A stretch of DNA of 64,000 nucleotides from Rhodospirillaceae bacterium (GCA_009840595.1 VXNK01000051.1:1-64000), one strand, 5' to 3'. Positions 10,047 to 18,904 are shown, numbered from the stretch's first letter. Numbers and translations are program-made. Notes: generated from the sequence alone by a model not told the origin.

Positions 10047-10640
10047 TCAGGCCTTGTCGGCGGCAAAGCCCGCGGCGGAGTCTCCGGCGCCCTCCAGCGC
10101 CGCGAAAATCCCGTCCACCGAATTGGCGACCGTCATCAGCGCGCGGTGCGCAGGGTCGACGAAGCCGCAGGCGATCTGGGCTTCGACCAGGTCGAGCAGC
10201 GGCTGCCAGTATCCGGCGATGTCCGCCAGGACGATCGGCTTGTCGTGGAACCGCAACTGCCGCCAGGTCAGGATTTCGAAGGTCTCGTCGAGGGTGCCGA
10301 GGCCGCCGGGCAGCGCGACGAAGGCGTCGGACAAGTTGGCCATCAGCAGTTTGCGCTCGTGCATCGACTTCACGACATGCAGCTCGGACACCGCCCGGTG
10401 GCCCTGTTCGCGCGCCTCCAGGTCGCGCGGGATGACGCCGACCACCCGTCCGCCGGCGGCCATGGCGGCGTCGGCGGTCGCGCGCATCAGGCCGATATTG
10501 CCGCCGCCGTAGACCAGGCCGATGCCGCGCGCGGCCAGGCCGGCGCCCAATTCGACCGCCGCCGCCTGCCACGCGGGATTGCCGCCGCTGCGGGAGCCGC
10601 AATAAACGCAGACGGCGCGGGGATAGCGGCTCACGGGCAT
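10047..10640 (-). CDS. LOG-family protein (nucleoside 5'-monophosphate phosphoribohydrolase-like)
   Basis: A 197-residue Rossmann-like protein. The signature is complete: [27 protein letters not shown], and [12 protein letters not shown] (PGGxGTxxE). In plants and some bacteria this family cleaves cytokinin riboside monophosphates. In bacteria without cytokinins it probably hydrolyses AMP or a related nucleotide. Length and motif spacing are typical of the shorter TIGR00730 group. The reaction is inferred from family only. Confidence 0.88.
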   Translation of the reverse strand: MPVSRYPRAVCVYCGSRSGGNPAWQAAAVELGAGLAARGIGLVYGGGNIGLMRATADAAMAAGGRVVGVIPRDLEAREQGHRAVSELHVVKSMHERKLLMANLSDAFVALPGGLGTLDETFEILTWRQLRFHDKPIVLADIAGYWQPLLDLVEAQIACGFVDPAHRALMTVANSVDGIFAALEGAGDSAAGFAADKA

Positions 10641-10865
10641 ATTCCTTTCGGCGCGAAGAACGGGATGGCGGCGCGCGCGCCCGATTCACACGCCGCCCGC
10701 CGTCCTGTCAATGTCCCGCAGTCGCGCCGGTTGCGCCGCGCGGGTTTCGGCGCGCGGGGGCTCCCCGGCTTTTTTTCGTCCGGCGCCCGTGCGCTCCGCC
10801 GCGGTTGCGCCTATAGTAGCGGCGCATCGGCCTTTCGGCACAACGGACCGACCCTGGAGACGACG

Positions 10866-11348
10866 ATGGCGAAACTGTCCCATACGAAACGAACGATTGC
10901 CGGCATCGCGCTCGCCGGCGCGATCCTGTCCGGCGCGATCGTGTCCGCGCCCGCCCAGGCCCTCGATCCGGGCGACGCGATCCAGACCCGCAAGGCGGTC
11001 ATGGCGTCGATCGGCGCCCACATGAACGGCATCAAGGCCGGCCTCGGCGCAAAGAACGCCAAGCTCGTCGCCGGACACGCCGGCGCGATCGCCGCGCTGG
11101 CGCCCGTCCTGCCCGGCCTGTTCCCCAAGGGAAGCGGCCCCGAAGCCGGAGAAACCCGGGCGAAGGCGGAAATCTGGCAGCAGTGGGACACGTTCGTCGC
11201 CACGACAAAGGCGCTTCAGGAGACGGCCGTCGAACTGGCCGAGGTTGCGGAATTCGACGACATGGCCATGCTCGCCGCCCAGTTCGGCAAGATGGCGCGG
11301 GCCGGCTGCGGCGCCTGCCACCGCCCCTTCCGCGCGCCGGAGAAGTAG
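10866..11348 (+). CDS. Cytochrome c' (class II cytochrome c), exported
   Basis: A 160-residue periplasmic heme protein. A signal peptide covers about 1-33 (TIAGIALAGAILSGAIVSAP, cleavage near AQA-LD). A four-helix-bundle body follows with the heme motif C-G-A-C-H close to the C-terminus, the diagnostic position for class II cytochromes. The spacing between the early helix (TRKAVMASIGAHM) and the heme motif fits cytochrome c'. Family members bind NO or act in nitrosative stress and electron transfer. A TATAGT near 10812 could be the -10 of its promoter, without a clear -35. Confidence 0.88.
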   Translation: MAKLSHTKRTIAGIALAGAILSGAIVSAPAQALDPGDAIQTRKAVMASIGAHMNGIKAGLGAKNAKLVAGHAGAIAALAPVLPGLFPKGSGPEAGETRAKAEIWQQWDTFVATTKALQETAVELAEVAEFDDMAMLAAQFGKMARAGCGACHRPFRAPEK

Positions 11349-11354
11349 CCGCGG

Positions 11355-11948
11355 CTACAGCGTAAGGCTCGGATTCCGGACGTTGCGGTCGCAGTCGATC
11401 AGGTTGATCTGCTTGGCGAGGATCGAATAACCGTCCGCGGCCGTTTGCAGCCGGTGGCCGGCCCAGCCGGCCCAGTGGCGCAGGTCGCCGTCGAGCAGTT
11501 CGGCGATGTGGAAATTCGAGCGCGCCATGACGATGCCGGCGTCATCGGTCGCGAACAGCTCGACGTTGGAGACCGAGCGCACGGTCCTGCTTTCGGGGCT
11601 CTGCGACCAGGCATAGCCGGTGCGCAGCCGGTAGACCCGGTCCTCGAGCTGGCGGCGGTCGTGGAAGGCGACGGTGATTTCCCGCCGCGGGTCGCCGCGT
11701 TCCGGGGTGCCGGGAACCCAATAGGCGCATTCCGGCGCGAAGAGCGCGAGCCAGTCTTCGTATCTCTTCCGGTCGAGCAGCCGCGCTTCCCGTTCCAGAA
11801 AGGCGCGGGCGGCGTCGCGCCGGGCCGGGTCGGCGACCGCCAGCTCGTCCCGGTCCCAGTCGGTGAACGCTTCGACCAGTTCCCGGTAGAAAGCGTCGCC
11901 GACATAGTACGAGCTTGTCGACGGATCGCGTTCCGCCGCCGCCCCCAT
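11355..11948 (-). CDS. Aromatic-ring-hydroxylating dioxygenase, beta subunit
   Basis: A 197-residue small subunit with the SnoaL/NTF2-like cone fold. Typical features are the ARAFLEREARLLDRKRYEDW helix, FAPECAYWVPGTP, and VYRLRTGYAWSQSPESRTVR. It has no redox cofactor and serves to assemble the alpha3beta3 hexamer. Its ATG overlaps the TGA of the alpha subunit by one base (TGATG), so the two are translationally coupled. It is the last gene of the glutamine-synthetase-like/alpha/beta operon. The ferredoxin or reductase is not encoded beside it. Confidence 0.9.
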   Translation of the reverse strand: MGAAAERDPSTSSYYVGDAFYRELVEAFTDWDRDELAVADPARRDAARAFLEREARLLDRKRYEDWLALFAPECAYWVPGTPERGDPRREITVAFHDRRQLEDRVYRLRTGYAWSQSPESRTVRSVSNVELFATDDAGIVMARSNFHIAELLDGDLRHWAGWAGHRLQTAADGYSILAKQINLIDCDRNVRNPSLTL

Positions 11949-13312
11949 CAGGAAACGTCCCGGGTCGGCGCGATGTTCGGCTCGGTCTGCATCAGCCGCC
12001 GGTAGACCCGCATATAGTCGCGCATGAAGACCTCGTCGGTCGCCGGGCCGATCGTCGTACCGTCGCCGGCCGCGCTGTAGCGTTCGGGCAGGCCCAGGCC
12101 GCGGTGCATGTAGATCCACGCGTCTTCCTCGGCGGCGAGCCCGGCCTGGATCTGCTCGAAATTGGCCAGATCGTCGACCTCGCCGAAGGTCGGGAACTGT
12201 TCCTGGGTGCGCATGCGCAGGGCGTTGACCGGGCCGAGCGCATCGCCGAGCTCGCCGTCCGGATCGACCACGGCGGTGCCGTACCAGGTCGTCGCGGTCT
12301 CGGTGACCGACAGGGGCTCGCTGACCTGGATGTGGTTACCCAGGATATGCAGGTTCGGAAACACGTTGATGTTGACCGGCTCGGACGACGCCAGGTCGAG
12401 AAAGGCGTCCGCCCGGTCGGGGAAGTCCCGGCGCAGGGCCGCCTCGTAATGCTCCATGCCGGGATGCAGCCCCTCGATCGCCCACAGGGCGCCGGGGCGC
12501 TTCGGGATCGCGTCGCGCTTGTCCTTGAAATGGTGCGCGTTCGGGAAGGAATAGAGCTTCACCGGGCCGGTGTCCGGGCTGTCCTTGTAGTAGGACATGC
12601 CCTTGCCGTCGCCCTCCTGGAAGCGGTTCTCCATCATCAGCAGCGAGCGGTGGGAAAAGACGACGTGATAGCCGTCGGCCGAGTTGTCGTAGAGCAGCTT
12701 CCAGTTGCCGTTGAACTTCAGCCGGTTGGCCTCGCGCACCTCGAGCGCGCCGCCGGGATGGCGGTCGAGCCATTCGTCGAGCGGCCGCCGCACCGGGCCG
12801 AGATAATCGATCAGCCCGGGCGCGTCGGCGTTCAGGGTGGCGAAGATCAGGCCGCGGTAGCTCTCGACCCGCGGCACCTGCATCAGGTTGAATTCGGGCC
12901 GGGAAAAATCGCAGCTGTAGCCCTCGGGCCAGGGCACGCCGGATAGCTTGCCGGTGTTGAGATAGGTCCAGCCGTGATAGGGGCACTGGAACGCCTTGGC
13001 GGACCCCCTGTCCTGCCGGCAGACGGTGGCGCCGCGATGGGTGCAGCGGTTGTAGAGCGCGCGCAGCACGCCGTTCGAATCGCGCACCACGATGAGCGGG
13101 CGGCGCCCGAGCCGGGCGCGCACGAAATCGTTGGGCTGCGGCACCTGGCTCTCGTGGGCCAGATAGACCCAGACCGCGCCGAAGATGCGCGTCATCTCCA
13201 GGTCGAAGATCGCCGGGTCGGTGTAGAGCGACCGGTGCACCCTGTCCTCGTGGACCAGGGCATCGAAGTCGAAGACCCGCTCGGGCAGGATTGGTTTCTG
13301 CTGCGTCGTCAT
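11948..13312 (-). CDS. Aromatic-ring-hydroxylating dioxygenase, alpha (catalytic) subunit
   Basis: A 454-residue catalytic subunit. The Rieske [2Fe-2S] ligands are C90-x-H92 (CTHRGAT) and C110-x2-H113 (CPYHGWTY). The mononuclear iron motif is NSADGYHVVFSHRS near residue 215, with the bridging Asp and two His. The length is that of the naphthalene/benzoate/aniline class. It should insert both atoms of O2 into an aromatic substrate or hydroxylate a side group. The glutamine-synthetase-like gene lies 36 bases upstream and the beta subunit overlaps downstream. That order recalls tdn/atd aniline dioxygenase operons, so an aromatic amine is a possible substrate (inference). Confidence 0.92.
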   Translation of the reverse strand: MTTQQKPILPERVFDFDALVHEDRVHRSLYTDPAIFDLEMTRIFGAVWVYLAHESQVPQPNDFVRARLGRRPLIVVRDSNGVLRALYNRCTHRGATVCRQDRGSAKAFQCPYHGWTYLNTGKLSGVPWPEGYSCDFSRPEFNLMQVPRVESYRGLIFATLNADAPGLIDYLGPVRRPLDEWLDRHPGGALEVREANRLKFNGNWKLLYDNSADGYHVVFSHRSLLMMENRFQEGDGKGMSYYKDSPDTGPVKLYSFPNAHHFKDKRDAIPKRPGALWAIEGLHPGMEHYEAALRRDFPDRADAFLDLASSEPVNINVFPNLHILGNHIQVSEPLSVTETATTWYGTAVVDPDGELGDALGPVNALRMRTQEQFPTFGEVDDLANFEQIQAGLAAEEDAWIYMHRGLGLPERYSAAGDGTTIGPATDEVFMRDYMRVYRRLMQTEPNIAPTRDVS

Positions 13313-13348
13313 CGGCGCCTCCCCGGCTGTCCGCTAGCCCGATCCGGG

Positions 13349-14845
13349 CTAGAACGCATCGAAATACTCGTTGACCTCCCACTCGGTGACGCCGGCGGCG
13401 GGATCGACGCCGGTTTCGGAGAGGAAGGCGTCGAAGCGGGCCATCTCCGCCCGTTTCAGAGCCAGATAATAGCCGATATAGGCTTCGCCGAAAGCGTCGC
13501 GGTAGAGCGGCGACCGTTCCAGGGCTTCGAGCGCCGCCGGCAGGCCGGTCGGCAGCATCGGGCGGTCGGCGGTATAGGGCGCGTCGTCGGCGGGCCAGGG
13601 TTCGGCTTCCCGCGCCAGTCCGTCCAGCCCGGCGGCGACCTGCGCGGCGATGAAAAGATAGGGATTGGCCGCCGGCTCGCCGACCCGGTTTTCGTAGCGC
13701 GTCGCCGGATCGCCGGCGCCGCCGAGCACCCGCACCATCGTGCCGCGATGGTCGAAGCCCCAGGTCACGCGGTCGGGGGCGAGCGAAAACGGCCGGAACC
13801 GGCGATAGCCGTTGACCGTCGGCGACCCGAACACGACGCCGTCCAGCGCATGGTCCAGCAGGCCGGCGAGGAAACTGCGGCCGAGCGGCGACAGATGATC
13901 GGCCCCGGCCTCCGGCATGAGCGCATTGGCGCCGCTGCCGTCGCACAGGGAAAGATGCAGGTGCCAGCCGCTCGGATACAGGCCGCGCCGGCCGGGCGCC
14001 GCCATGAAGCTCGCCATGTGGCCAATCCGCCGGCAAATCTGCCGGGTCGCGGTGCGGAACAGGACATAGTCGTCCGCGGCGCGCAGGGCCTCCCTCGCCT
14101 CGAAGGTGCATTCGACCTGCCCCGCGCCCCACTCGTTCTCGACCGACCGCAGCCCCAGATCGAGCGCCTGGTAGTGTCCGGCGAGCGCGCTCAGCATCGG
14201 CTGCATCAGATCGAGGTTGCTCTCGCTGTGATAGGAGAAGCCGGAATCGTGCGGCGCGGCCGGAAGCGGGCTGCCGCGTTCCCCGAGTATGCCGATATTC
14301 TCCTCGCCGAGCGTGTCGTCGAGCAGCTTGAGGAGGTACCACTCCACCTCGACGCCGACGAACGCGCTCAGGCCGCGCGCCGCCAGCGCGTCGAGCGTCC
14401 GGCGCAGCACCCGGCGGGCCGAGAAGTGAAACGGCGCGCCGTCGCGGAAATACTCGTCGCACAGGACCCATCCGACTCCCGGCGCCCAGGGCAGGATGCG
14501 GAAGGTCGCCGGGTCGGGCACCGCGACCAGGTTGGGCGAGCCGGTCATTTCCGGCAAGTCCATGCCGCCGCCCGGCGTGAAGGAGGCGAAGACGCGGCTG
14601 CCGGAAGCGTCGAGCGTCCAGAGCGCCACGTTGATGTTATGCCCGTCGGCGAGCGCCGCCTCGAACGCCGGCAGGGTCAGCGCCTTGGCGCGGACATGGC
14701 CGTGGCTGTCGGACCAGGCGAGCCGCACCAGTTGCAGCTTCTCGGCCCGCGCCCGCGCGGCGATGTCCCGGGCGCAGCGCGCCTGGTCGTCGGTCCACAA
14801 GCCGTGGCGGGCGATGAAGCCTTCCGGTTCGGGTGCATCGGTCAT
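13349..14845 (-). CDS. Glutamine-synthetase-like gamma-glutamyl ligase
   Basis: A 498-residue member of the glutamine synthetase superfamily, outside the housekeeping GlnA group. The N-terminal beta-grasp (DSHGHVRAKAL) leads into the catalytic domain with VGVEVEWYLL, NEWGAGQVECTFE, and YPSGWHLHLSLCDGSG. Later come FSLAPDRVTWGFDHR and the glutamate-site segment YENRVGEPAANPYLF. Such paralogs ligate glutamate to amines other than ammonia, including aniline (TdnQ/AtdA1), isopropylamine and polyamines. It starts the operon with the ring-hydroxylating dioxygenase, which supports an amine-activating role. The ATG at 14845 gives the family start; a longer start would run into the divergent DUF4399 promoter region. 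Confidence 0.82.
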   Translation of the reverse strand: MTDAPEPEGFIARHGLWTDDQARCARDIAARARAEKLQLVRLAWSDSHGHVRAKALTLPAFEAALADGHNINVALWTLDASGSRVFASFTPGGGMDLPEMTGSPNLVAVPDPATFRILPWAPGVGWVLCDEYFRDGAPFHFSARRVLRRTLDALAARGLSAFVGVEVEWYLLKLLDDTLGEENIGILGERGSPLPAAPHDSGFSYHSESNLDLMQPMLSALAGHYQALDLGLRSVENEWGAGQVECTFEAREALRAADDYVLFRTATRQICRRIGHMASFMAAPGRRGLYPSGWHLHLSLCDGSGANALMPEAGADHLSPLGRSFLAGLLDHALDGVVFGSPTVNGYRRFRPFSLAPDRVTWGFDHRGTMVRVLGGAGDPATRYENRVGEPAANPYLFIAAQVAAGLDGLAREAEPWPADDAPYTADRPMLPTGLPAALEALERSPLYRDAFGEAYIGYYLALKRAEMARFDAFLSETGVDPAAGVTEWEVNEYFDAF

Positions 14846-14980
14846 TGCCGGCAAGACTAGGCGATTCCGGCTCGGGCTGAATACTGTTTTCGGCGGCGGG
14901 CCGGACAGCGGAATTCTTGCGTTCGAATCGGACTTTGGATATGCAGGCCGGCCATGTGCCATCGCAAAGGGATACGGTCG

Positions 14981-15421
14981 ATGAAAGTTGCGTTACTTGC
15001 CCTGCTGCTTGCGGTTTCCGCGGTCGGCCATGCCGTGGCGCAGGGCGCGCCGTCCAGTCCGGGCGCCAGGGTGTATTTCGTCAACCTTTCGGACGGCGAT
15101 ACGGTCACCGCTCCCTTCAAGGTCGTTTTCGGCCTGTCCGGCATGGGCGTGGCGCCGGCCGAAATCGAGAAGAAGGGCACCGGCCATCACCATCTGCTGA
15201 TCGACCGGCCGCCGCTCGGCAAGGGCGAGGACGGCGAGGACGAACTGGAACTCAGCCTTCCGACGGACGGGAACCACCTGCATTTCGGCAACGGCCAGAC
15301 CGAAACGACGCTGAATCTGGACGCCGGCACCCACACGCTCCAGCTTGTTCTGGGCGACCACGCGCATGTTCCGCATTCGCCGCCGGTCGTATCGAAGGTC
15401 ATTACGATCACGGTGAAATAG
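14981..15421 (+). CDS. Exported DUF4399 protein
   Basis: A 146-residue secreted protein. A signal peptide (about 1-21, MKVALLALLLAVSAVGHAVA) precedes a single beta-sandwich DUF4399 domain. That domain carries the histidine-rich signature GTGHHHLLID, then NHLHFGNGQTET, then HTLQLVLGDHAHVPHSPPV. The clustered His residues suggest metal binding, but the family has no established function. An AAGGGA sits about 10 bases before the ATG at 14981. It diverges from the glutamine-synthetase-like operon across about 135 bases. Confidence 0.85.
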   Translation: MKVALLALLLAVSAVGHAVAQGAPSSPGARVYFVNLSDGDTVTAPFKVVFGLSGMGVAPAEIEKKGTGHHHLLIDRPPLGKGEDGEDELELSLPTDGNHLHFGNGQTETTLNLDAGTHTLQLVLGDHAHVPHSPPVVSKVITITVK

Positions 15422-15491
15422 GCCGCCCGCCCCGGCCCGCTACGGCCGGCCGGTCGAACCGGAGCGGCCGCCCCGCTAGACGCCGTCCGCT

Positions 15492-16133
15492 TTACCGGTT
15501 CCCGTCTTTTGGCGGCGCCGGCAGCCAGTCGTCGACCATGGCCGCGCCCACCACCGGTACGTCCAGAGAGCGCTCGCCGTCGAACGGCCGGAACTCGCTG
15601 ATCGCAAACGGGCGATGGCGAGCGCCCGGCGTGGCGGCCGTCGCGATCAGGCGGATCCAGAGCGTGTCCGCCGGCCGCGACAGCGCGATCATCTGCATGC
15701 CGTTGCGCTCGACGAGGTCCACCCTGTCGGTCAGGCCGTCCGAGGTCTGGATCAGCGCCTGGCGCAGCCGCCCGTTCCCGGCCCAGGCCTTCGGCGACCG
15801 GCCGGCGCCGTTCCACAGGGCGAGATAGCGGATACGCCGGACTGCCGTGAAACGAAGCTCGATCAGGGTGCCGAGGTTGAGGCCGCGCTGGCCGGGCGAC
15901 CAGGCGGTCTTCGGGTCGCCGTCGGCGGCATGGCGCGGATGGAAGAAGACGGTCGTATCGCCCGGTTTCTCAGGGTAAAGGGGCAGCCGCACCGTCGACG
16001 CGCAGACCGTCCAGCCGCGCTCCGGCACCTGCTGGCAGGTCAAATTGCCCGGAAGTTCGTCGGTCGGCACCGCCGCCAATGCCGGCGCGGCCATCGACGC
16101 AATCAGCAATGCCGGCAATATCGGGCGTCTCAT
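15492..16133 (-). CDS. Exported protein with discoidin-like (NADase-type glycan-binding) domain
   Basis: A 213-residue secreted protein. The signal peptide is about 1-20 (MRRPILPALLIASMAAPALA). The rest resembles an F5/8 type C or NADase-type glycan-binding beta-sandwich: HAADGDPKTAWSPGQRG, a long strand LIELRFTAVRRIRYLALWNG, and a late ISEFRPFDG. Only two cysteines are visible in the mature part, near its start, perhaps a disulfide. No enzyme domain is attached. The ATG at 16133 is chosen because the signal peptide starts there. It stands alone, convergent with DUF4399. Domain assignment is by pattern only. Confidence 0.5.
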   Translation of the reverse strand: MRRPILPALLIASMAAPALAAVPTDELPGNLTCQQVPERGWTVCASTVRLPLYPEKPGDTTVFFHPRHAADGDPKTAWSPGQRGLNLGTLIELRFTAVRRIRYLALWNGAGRSPKAWAGNGRLRQALIQTSDGLTDRVDLVERNGMQMIALSRPADTLWIRLIATAATPGARHRPFAISEFRPFDGERSLDVPVVGAAMVDDWLPAPPKDGNR

Positions 16134-16237
16134 ATCGACCCGGCGATAGGCGGAATCGCCGGATCGCGCAAGCCCGTACGCACGCAAGCCCGTATATATC
16201 GGGGTGCGCTATCGGCCGGCGGGCCGGCCGGGCCGGT

Positions 16238-17155
16238 TCAGCGCGCCGGGCGGGTCTTCCGCAGCGGCAGGCCTTTCGGCAGCATCCATTCGGCGAAGAC
16301 TTCCGGCCCCGGCGTCCAGAGCTGGGGCTCCCAGTCCTCGGTCAGATAGTCCTCGTCCCAGAAATATTCGGCGAGGCCGCCGCAGGGATTGTGCACATAC
16401 CAGAAATAGCACGACGAGATACGGTGCCGGCCCGGCCCGACCGCGGTTTTCCAGCCGCACAGGGCGAGGTGCTGGCCGCCGGCGAACATCTCGTGGATGT
16501 CGCGCACGGCGAAGGCCAGATGGTTGATGCCCGGCCGGCCGGTCGGCGATTGCAGCAGGAACAGGTTGTGATGGCTGTGGCGCGGCGCGCAGCGCAGGAA
16601 CACGCTGCCATTGTCGTAGGCGTCGGACAGGTGGAAACCCAGAACCTCGCGATAGAAGGCCGAACAGGCGGCGGCGTCCGGCACGTTGAGCACGATATGG
16701 CCGATCTTCAGCGGCGCGGCCCGCTCGTAGAAGCCGGCGCGGGCGTCGATCCGGTTGACATCCTGCGGCGCATTGGCCGGCGACGGCGCGACCTCGGGCA
16801 TCCGGGTTCGGGACACGACGAACTCGAGGGCGAAGCCGGCCGGGTCGACCGTCCGCACACCCGGCCCGTCCGCAAGGCAGCCGGCGGCGGCCAGCCGTTG
16901 CCGCACCGCCTCGACATCTTCGGCGGTCTCCAGGCCCCAGGTCATCAGCCGGACCGAAGGCCCCGCCTCCACCGGCGGCGGCAGCGCCGTGTCGCTCCGG
17001 CGTTTGAGGATTACGCGCGCTCCGTTCGCCGCGGCGAAAACCGCGGACGCCTTGCCGGCCGGACGCTCCTCCAAGCCGAAATCGCTCCAGAAGCGCCGCG
17101 CCTTCGGCAGGTTGGTCACGCCGTAGGTGACCGCTTCGATTCCGACAAACCTCAC
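16238..17155 (-). CDS. Two-domain VOC protein, type I extradiol dioxygenase-like
   Basis: A 305-residue vicinal-oxygen-chelate protein with two tandem VOC modules (about 1-120 and 145-290). The C-terminal module has the three metal ligands of extradiol ring-cleaving dioxygenases: His in KIGHIVLNV, His in GINHLAFAV, and Glu in GGLAEYFWDED. The N-terminal module lacks them, as in BphC/catechol 2,3-dioxygenase enzymes. The start is taken as GTG at 17155, with GGAAGGGAAG just upstream and the family N-terminus (VRFVGIEAVTYGV) following. It diverges from a dehydrogenase gene across 86 bases. A meta-cleavage role is plausible; the catecholic substrate is unknown. Confidence 0.75.
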   Translation of the reverse strand: MRFVGIEAVTYGVTNLPKARRFWSDFGLEERPAGKASAVFAAANGARVILKRRSDTALPPPVEAGPSVRLMTWGLETAEDVEAVRQRLAAAGCLADGPGVRTVDPAGFALEFVVSRTRMPEVAPSPANAPQDVNRIDARAGFYERAAPLKIGHIVLNVPDAAACSAFYREVLGFHLSDAYDNGSVFLRCAPRHSHHNLFLLQSPTGRPGINHLAFAVRDIHEMFAGGQHLALCGWKTAVGPGRHRISSCYFWYVHNPCGGLAEYFWDEDYLTEDWEPQLWTPGPEVFAEWMLPKGLPLRKTRPAR

Positions 17156-17241
17156 GCCGATCTTCCCTTCCGACGGTTTCCCGAGCGGGCGCGCCGCCCT
17201 AGAGTAACGTGCTCCGGCATACCGAACGACAGGGTTATAGC

Positions 17242-18153
17242 ATGACGGCACGCATCGGCATCATCGGTTACGGCGAGGCCGGCCGCGCCTTCGGCGCCGG
17301 GCTGGCCGGGGCCGGCGCAACGGTCGCGACCTACGATATCCTCGTCCCGACGCCCGACGGCGCCGCCATCCGGGCGAATGCGGCGGCCGACGGCGTGGCG
17401 GTCTGCACTACGGCCGGAGACGCCATCGACGGCGCGGCGATCGTCCTGTCGCTGGTCCCGGCCGACGCGGCGCGCGCCGTCGCGGCGGAAGCGGCGAGCC
17501 ATCTGCGCTCCGGGCAGCTGTTCATGGACATGAACTCGGTCTCGCCGCGCGAGAAGGAGACCGGCGCCGCGCTCGTCGAAGCCTCCGGCGCCCGCTATGT
17601 CGAAGCGACGATCATGGCGCCGGTCATCGAGAACGGCGTGGCGAGCGAGGTGCTGCTGGCCGGCCCGGCGGCCCCCGAGGCGCTGCACCTGCTCCGCCCC
17701 TTCGGCATGGTCCTCGCCGTCGTCGGCGACCGGTTCGGCGCGGCGGCGGCGGTCAAGCTGTGCCGCAGCGTCATCGTCAAGGGGATCGAGGCGATCATGG
17801 TGGAGAGCATGCTGGCCGCCCGGCAATACGGCGCGGACGCCGCCGTGCTCGCCTCCCTGCAGAAGAGCGATCCGGAAATCGACTGGGCCGCCAGGGCCGA
17901 CTATGTGTTCGAGCGGGTCCTGCGCCACGGCCGGCGGCGCGCCGCCGAGATGCGCTTCGCCGGCGAGGCGGTGTCCGACGCCGGCTATCCGCCGCGGCTG
18001 AGCATGGCAATCGCAGAATTGCAGGACGCGATGGCCGACCATGCCGCGGCCGACCGCGCCCTGTTCGCGCTCGCCGACTACAGGGAAGCCGCCGACCGGA
18101 TCGGCGCGCTGCTGGCGAAAAACGAAGGAAAGGCCCGCGCGGTCAGCCGCTGA
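17242..18153 (+). CDS. NAD(P)-dependent dehydrogenase, 6-phosphogluconate/hydroxyisobutyrate-dehydrogenase type with DUF1932
   Basis: A 303-residue oxidoreductase. The N-terminal Rossmann fold opens with IGIIGYGEAGRAFGAGLA (GxGxxG-like). The conserved substrate-side segment (FMDMNSVSPREKE) and lysine helix (AAAVKLCRSVIVKGIEAIM) follow. The helical C-terminal half matches DUF1932. Such enzymes oxidise beta-hydroxy acids or related compounds. The ATG at 17242 is the only good start for the Rossmann glycine motif. Its 3' end overlaps the convergent PqqC-like gene by 11 bases. The divergent extradiol-like VOC gene suggests a shared pathway. Confidence 0.78.
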   Translation: MTARIGIIGYGEAGRAFGAGLAGAGATVATYDILVPTPDGAAIRANAAADGVAVCTTAGDAIDGAAIVLSLVPADAARAVAAEAASHLRSGQLFMDMNSVSPREKETGAALVEASGARYVEATIMAPVIENGVASEVLLAGPAAPEALHLLRPFGMVLAVVGDRFGAAAAVKLCRSVIVKGIEAIMVESMLAARQYGADAAVLASLQKSDPEIDWAARADYVFERVLRHGRRRAAEMRFAGEAVSDAGYPPRLSMAIAELQDAMADHAAADRALFALADYREAADRIGALLAKNEGKARAVSR

Positions 18154-18904
18154 CGCCGTCGGGCAGCATGTCGGTCTCGCCGAGCACCTCCAGGCGCCAG
18201 ATATCGTTGGTCGAGGCCCAGCGCAGGTGGACCGCGGTCTCGCAGACCTCGAGCGCGCGGGCGGCCTCTTCCGGCGTCCGGATATATTTCGCGCACAGAT
18301 CGAGCTGGCGCGTGGAATGTTCCAGGTCGGCCTCGGCATGCTCGACGAAGAAGGCGATTTCCGGGTCCTCTTTCCTCAGGCCGTAATGCTTGGCGAAGGA
18401 CGGGATGGTGATCTCGTTGTTCAGCGCGACCTGCTGGCCCTCCTGGGTCGAGGCCATGGCGAGCGCGACGCCGAGCGGCTCCTCCCGGTTGACGTGGCAG
18501 TAGAACAGGGTCCGCGCCCACCAGCCGGGCGTGGGTTTCGTATTCTCGATCTCCTCGTCCGACAGGCCGGCGTGGCGGCAGAAGTCCGAGATCATCTCGA
18601 AATGGTCGTGGGGCACATGGCCGGGCTTGGGAATGGCCATCAGGCCCTCTTCCTCCGCCATGTTTTCCGCAATCATGCGCCGGATGTCCGACGGGCCGCG
18701 CCAGTACAGGAACCCGAAGGACGGCACGACATAGTTCACGAACTTCAGATGCTGAGCCATGTAGACGCCGAGCGCGCGCAACGGCAGCGAACCGTCGAGC
18801 ATGGCCTGGAAAAACGGATGTTTCTTGGTGTGCCATTTCTCGCGGATGGCGACGACCTTGTCGGCAATGCCCTCCGGGCTGACGACGACGGATCCTTCCG
18901 GCAT
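18143..18904 (-). CDS. PqqC/TenA-fold iron-containing redox-enzyme-family protein
   Basis: A 253-residue all-helical protein of the heme-oxygenase-like fold shared by PqqC, TenA and CADD-type enzymes. Conserved stretches include WHTKKHPFFQAM, an acidic ENMAEEEGL helix, HFEMISDF, and AEADLEHSTRQLD. The Glu and His positions (E in ENMAEEEG, H in DHFE, E/H in EADLEHS) could form a di-iron site as in recently described family oxidases, or may be cofactor-free as in PqqC. No pqq genes lie nearby, so PQQ synthesis is unlikely. Function open. Confidence 0.7.
   Translation of the reverse strand: MPEGSVVVSPEGIADKVVAIREKWHTKKHPFFQAMLDGSLPLRALGVYMAQHLKFVNYVVPSFGFLYWRGPSDIRRMIAENMAEEEGLMAIPKPGHVPHDHFEMISDFCRHAGLSDEEIENTKPTPGWWARTLFYCHVNREEPLGVALAMASTQEGQQVALNNEITIPSFAKHYGLRKEDPEIAFFVEHAEADLEHSTRQLDLCAKYIRTPEEAARALEVCETAVHLRWASTNDIWRLEVLGETDMLPDGVSG

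Noticed and set aside
12336-14471. A 711-codon minus-strand frame across the glutamine-synthetase-like and dioxygenase alpha genes
   Set aside because: It is out of frame with both real genes on the same strand and has shadow composition; both genes have intact family motifs.
15422-15491. Intrinsic terminator between DUF4399 and the discoidin-like gene
   Set aside because: CCGGT-CGA-ACCGG can form a short hairpin but no T-run follows on either strand.
18143-18904. PQQ biosynthesis (pqqC)
   Set aside because: Only the fold matches; no pqqA, B, D or E is nearby and the acidic/His pattern suits the di-iron group as well.
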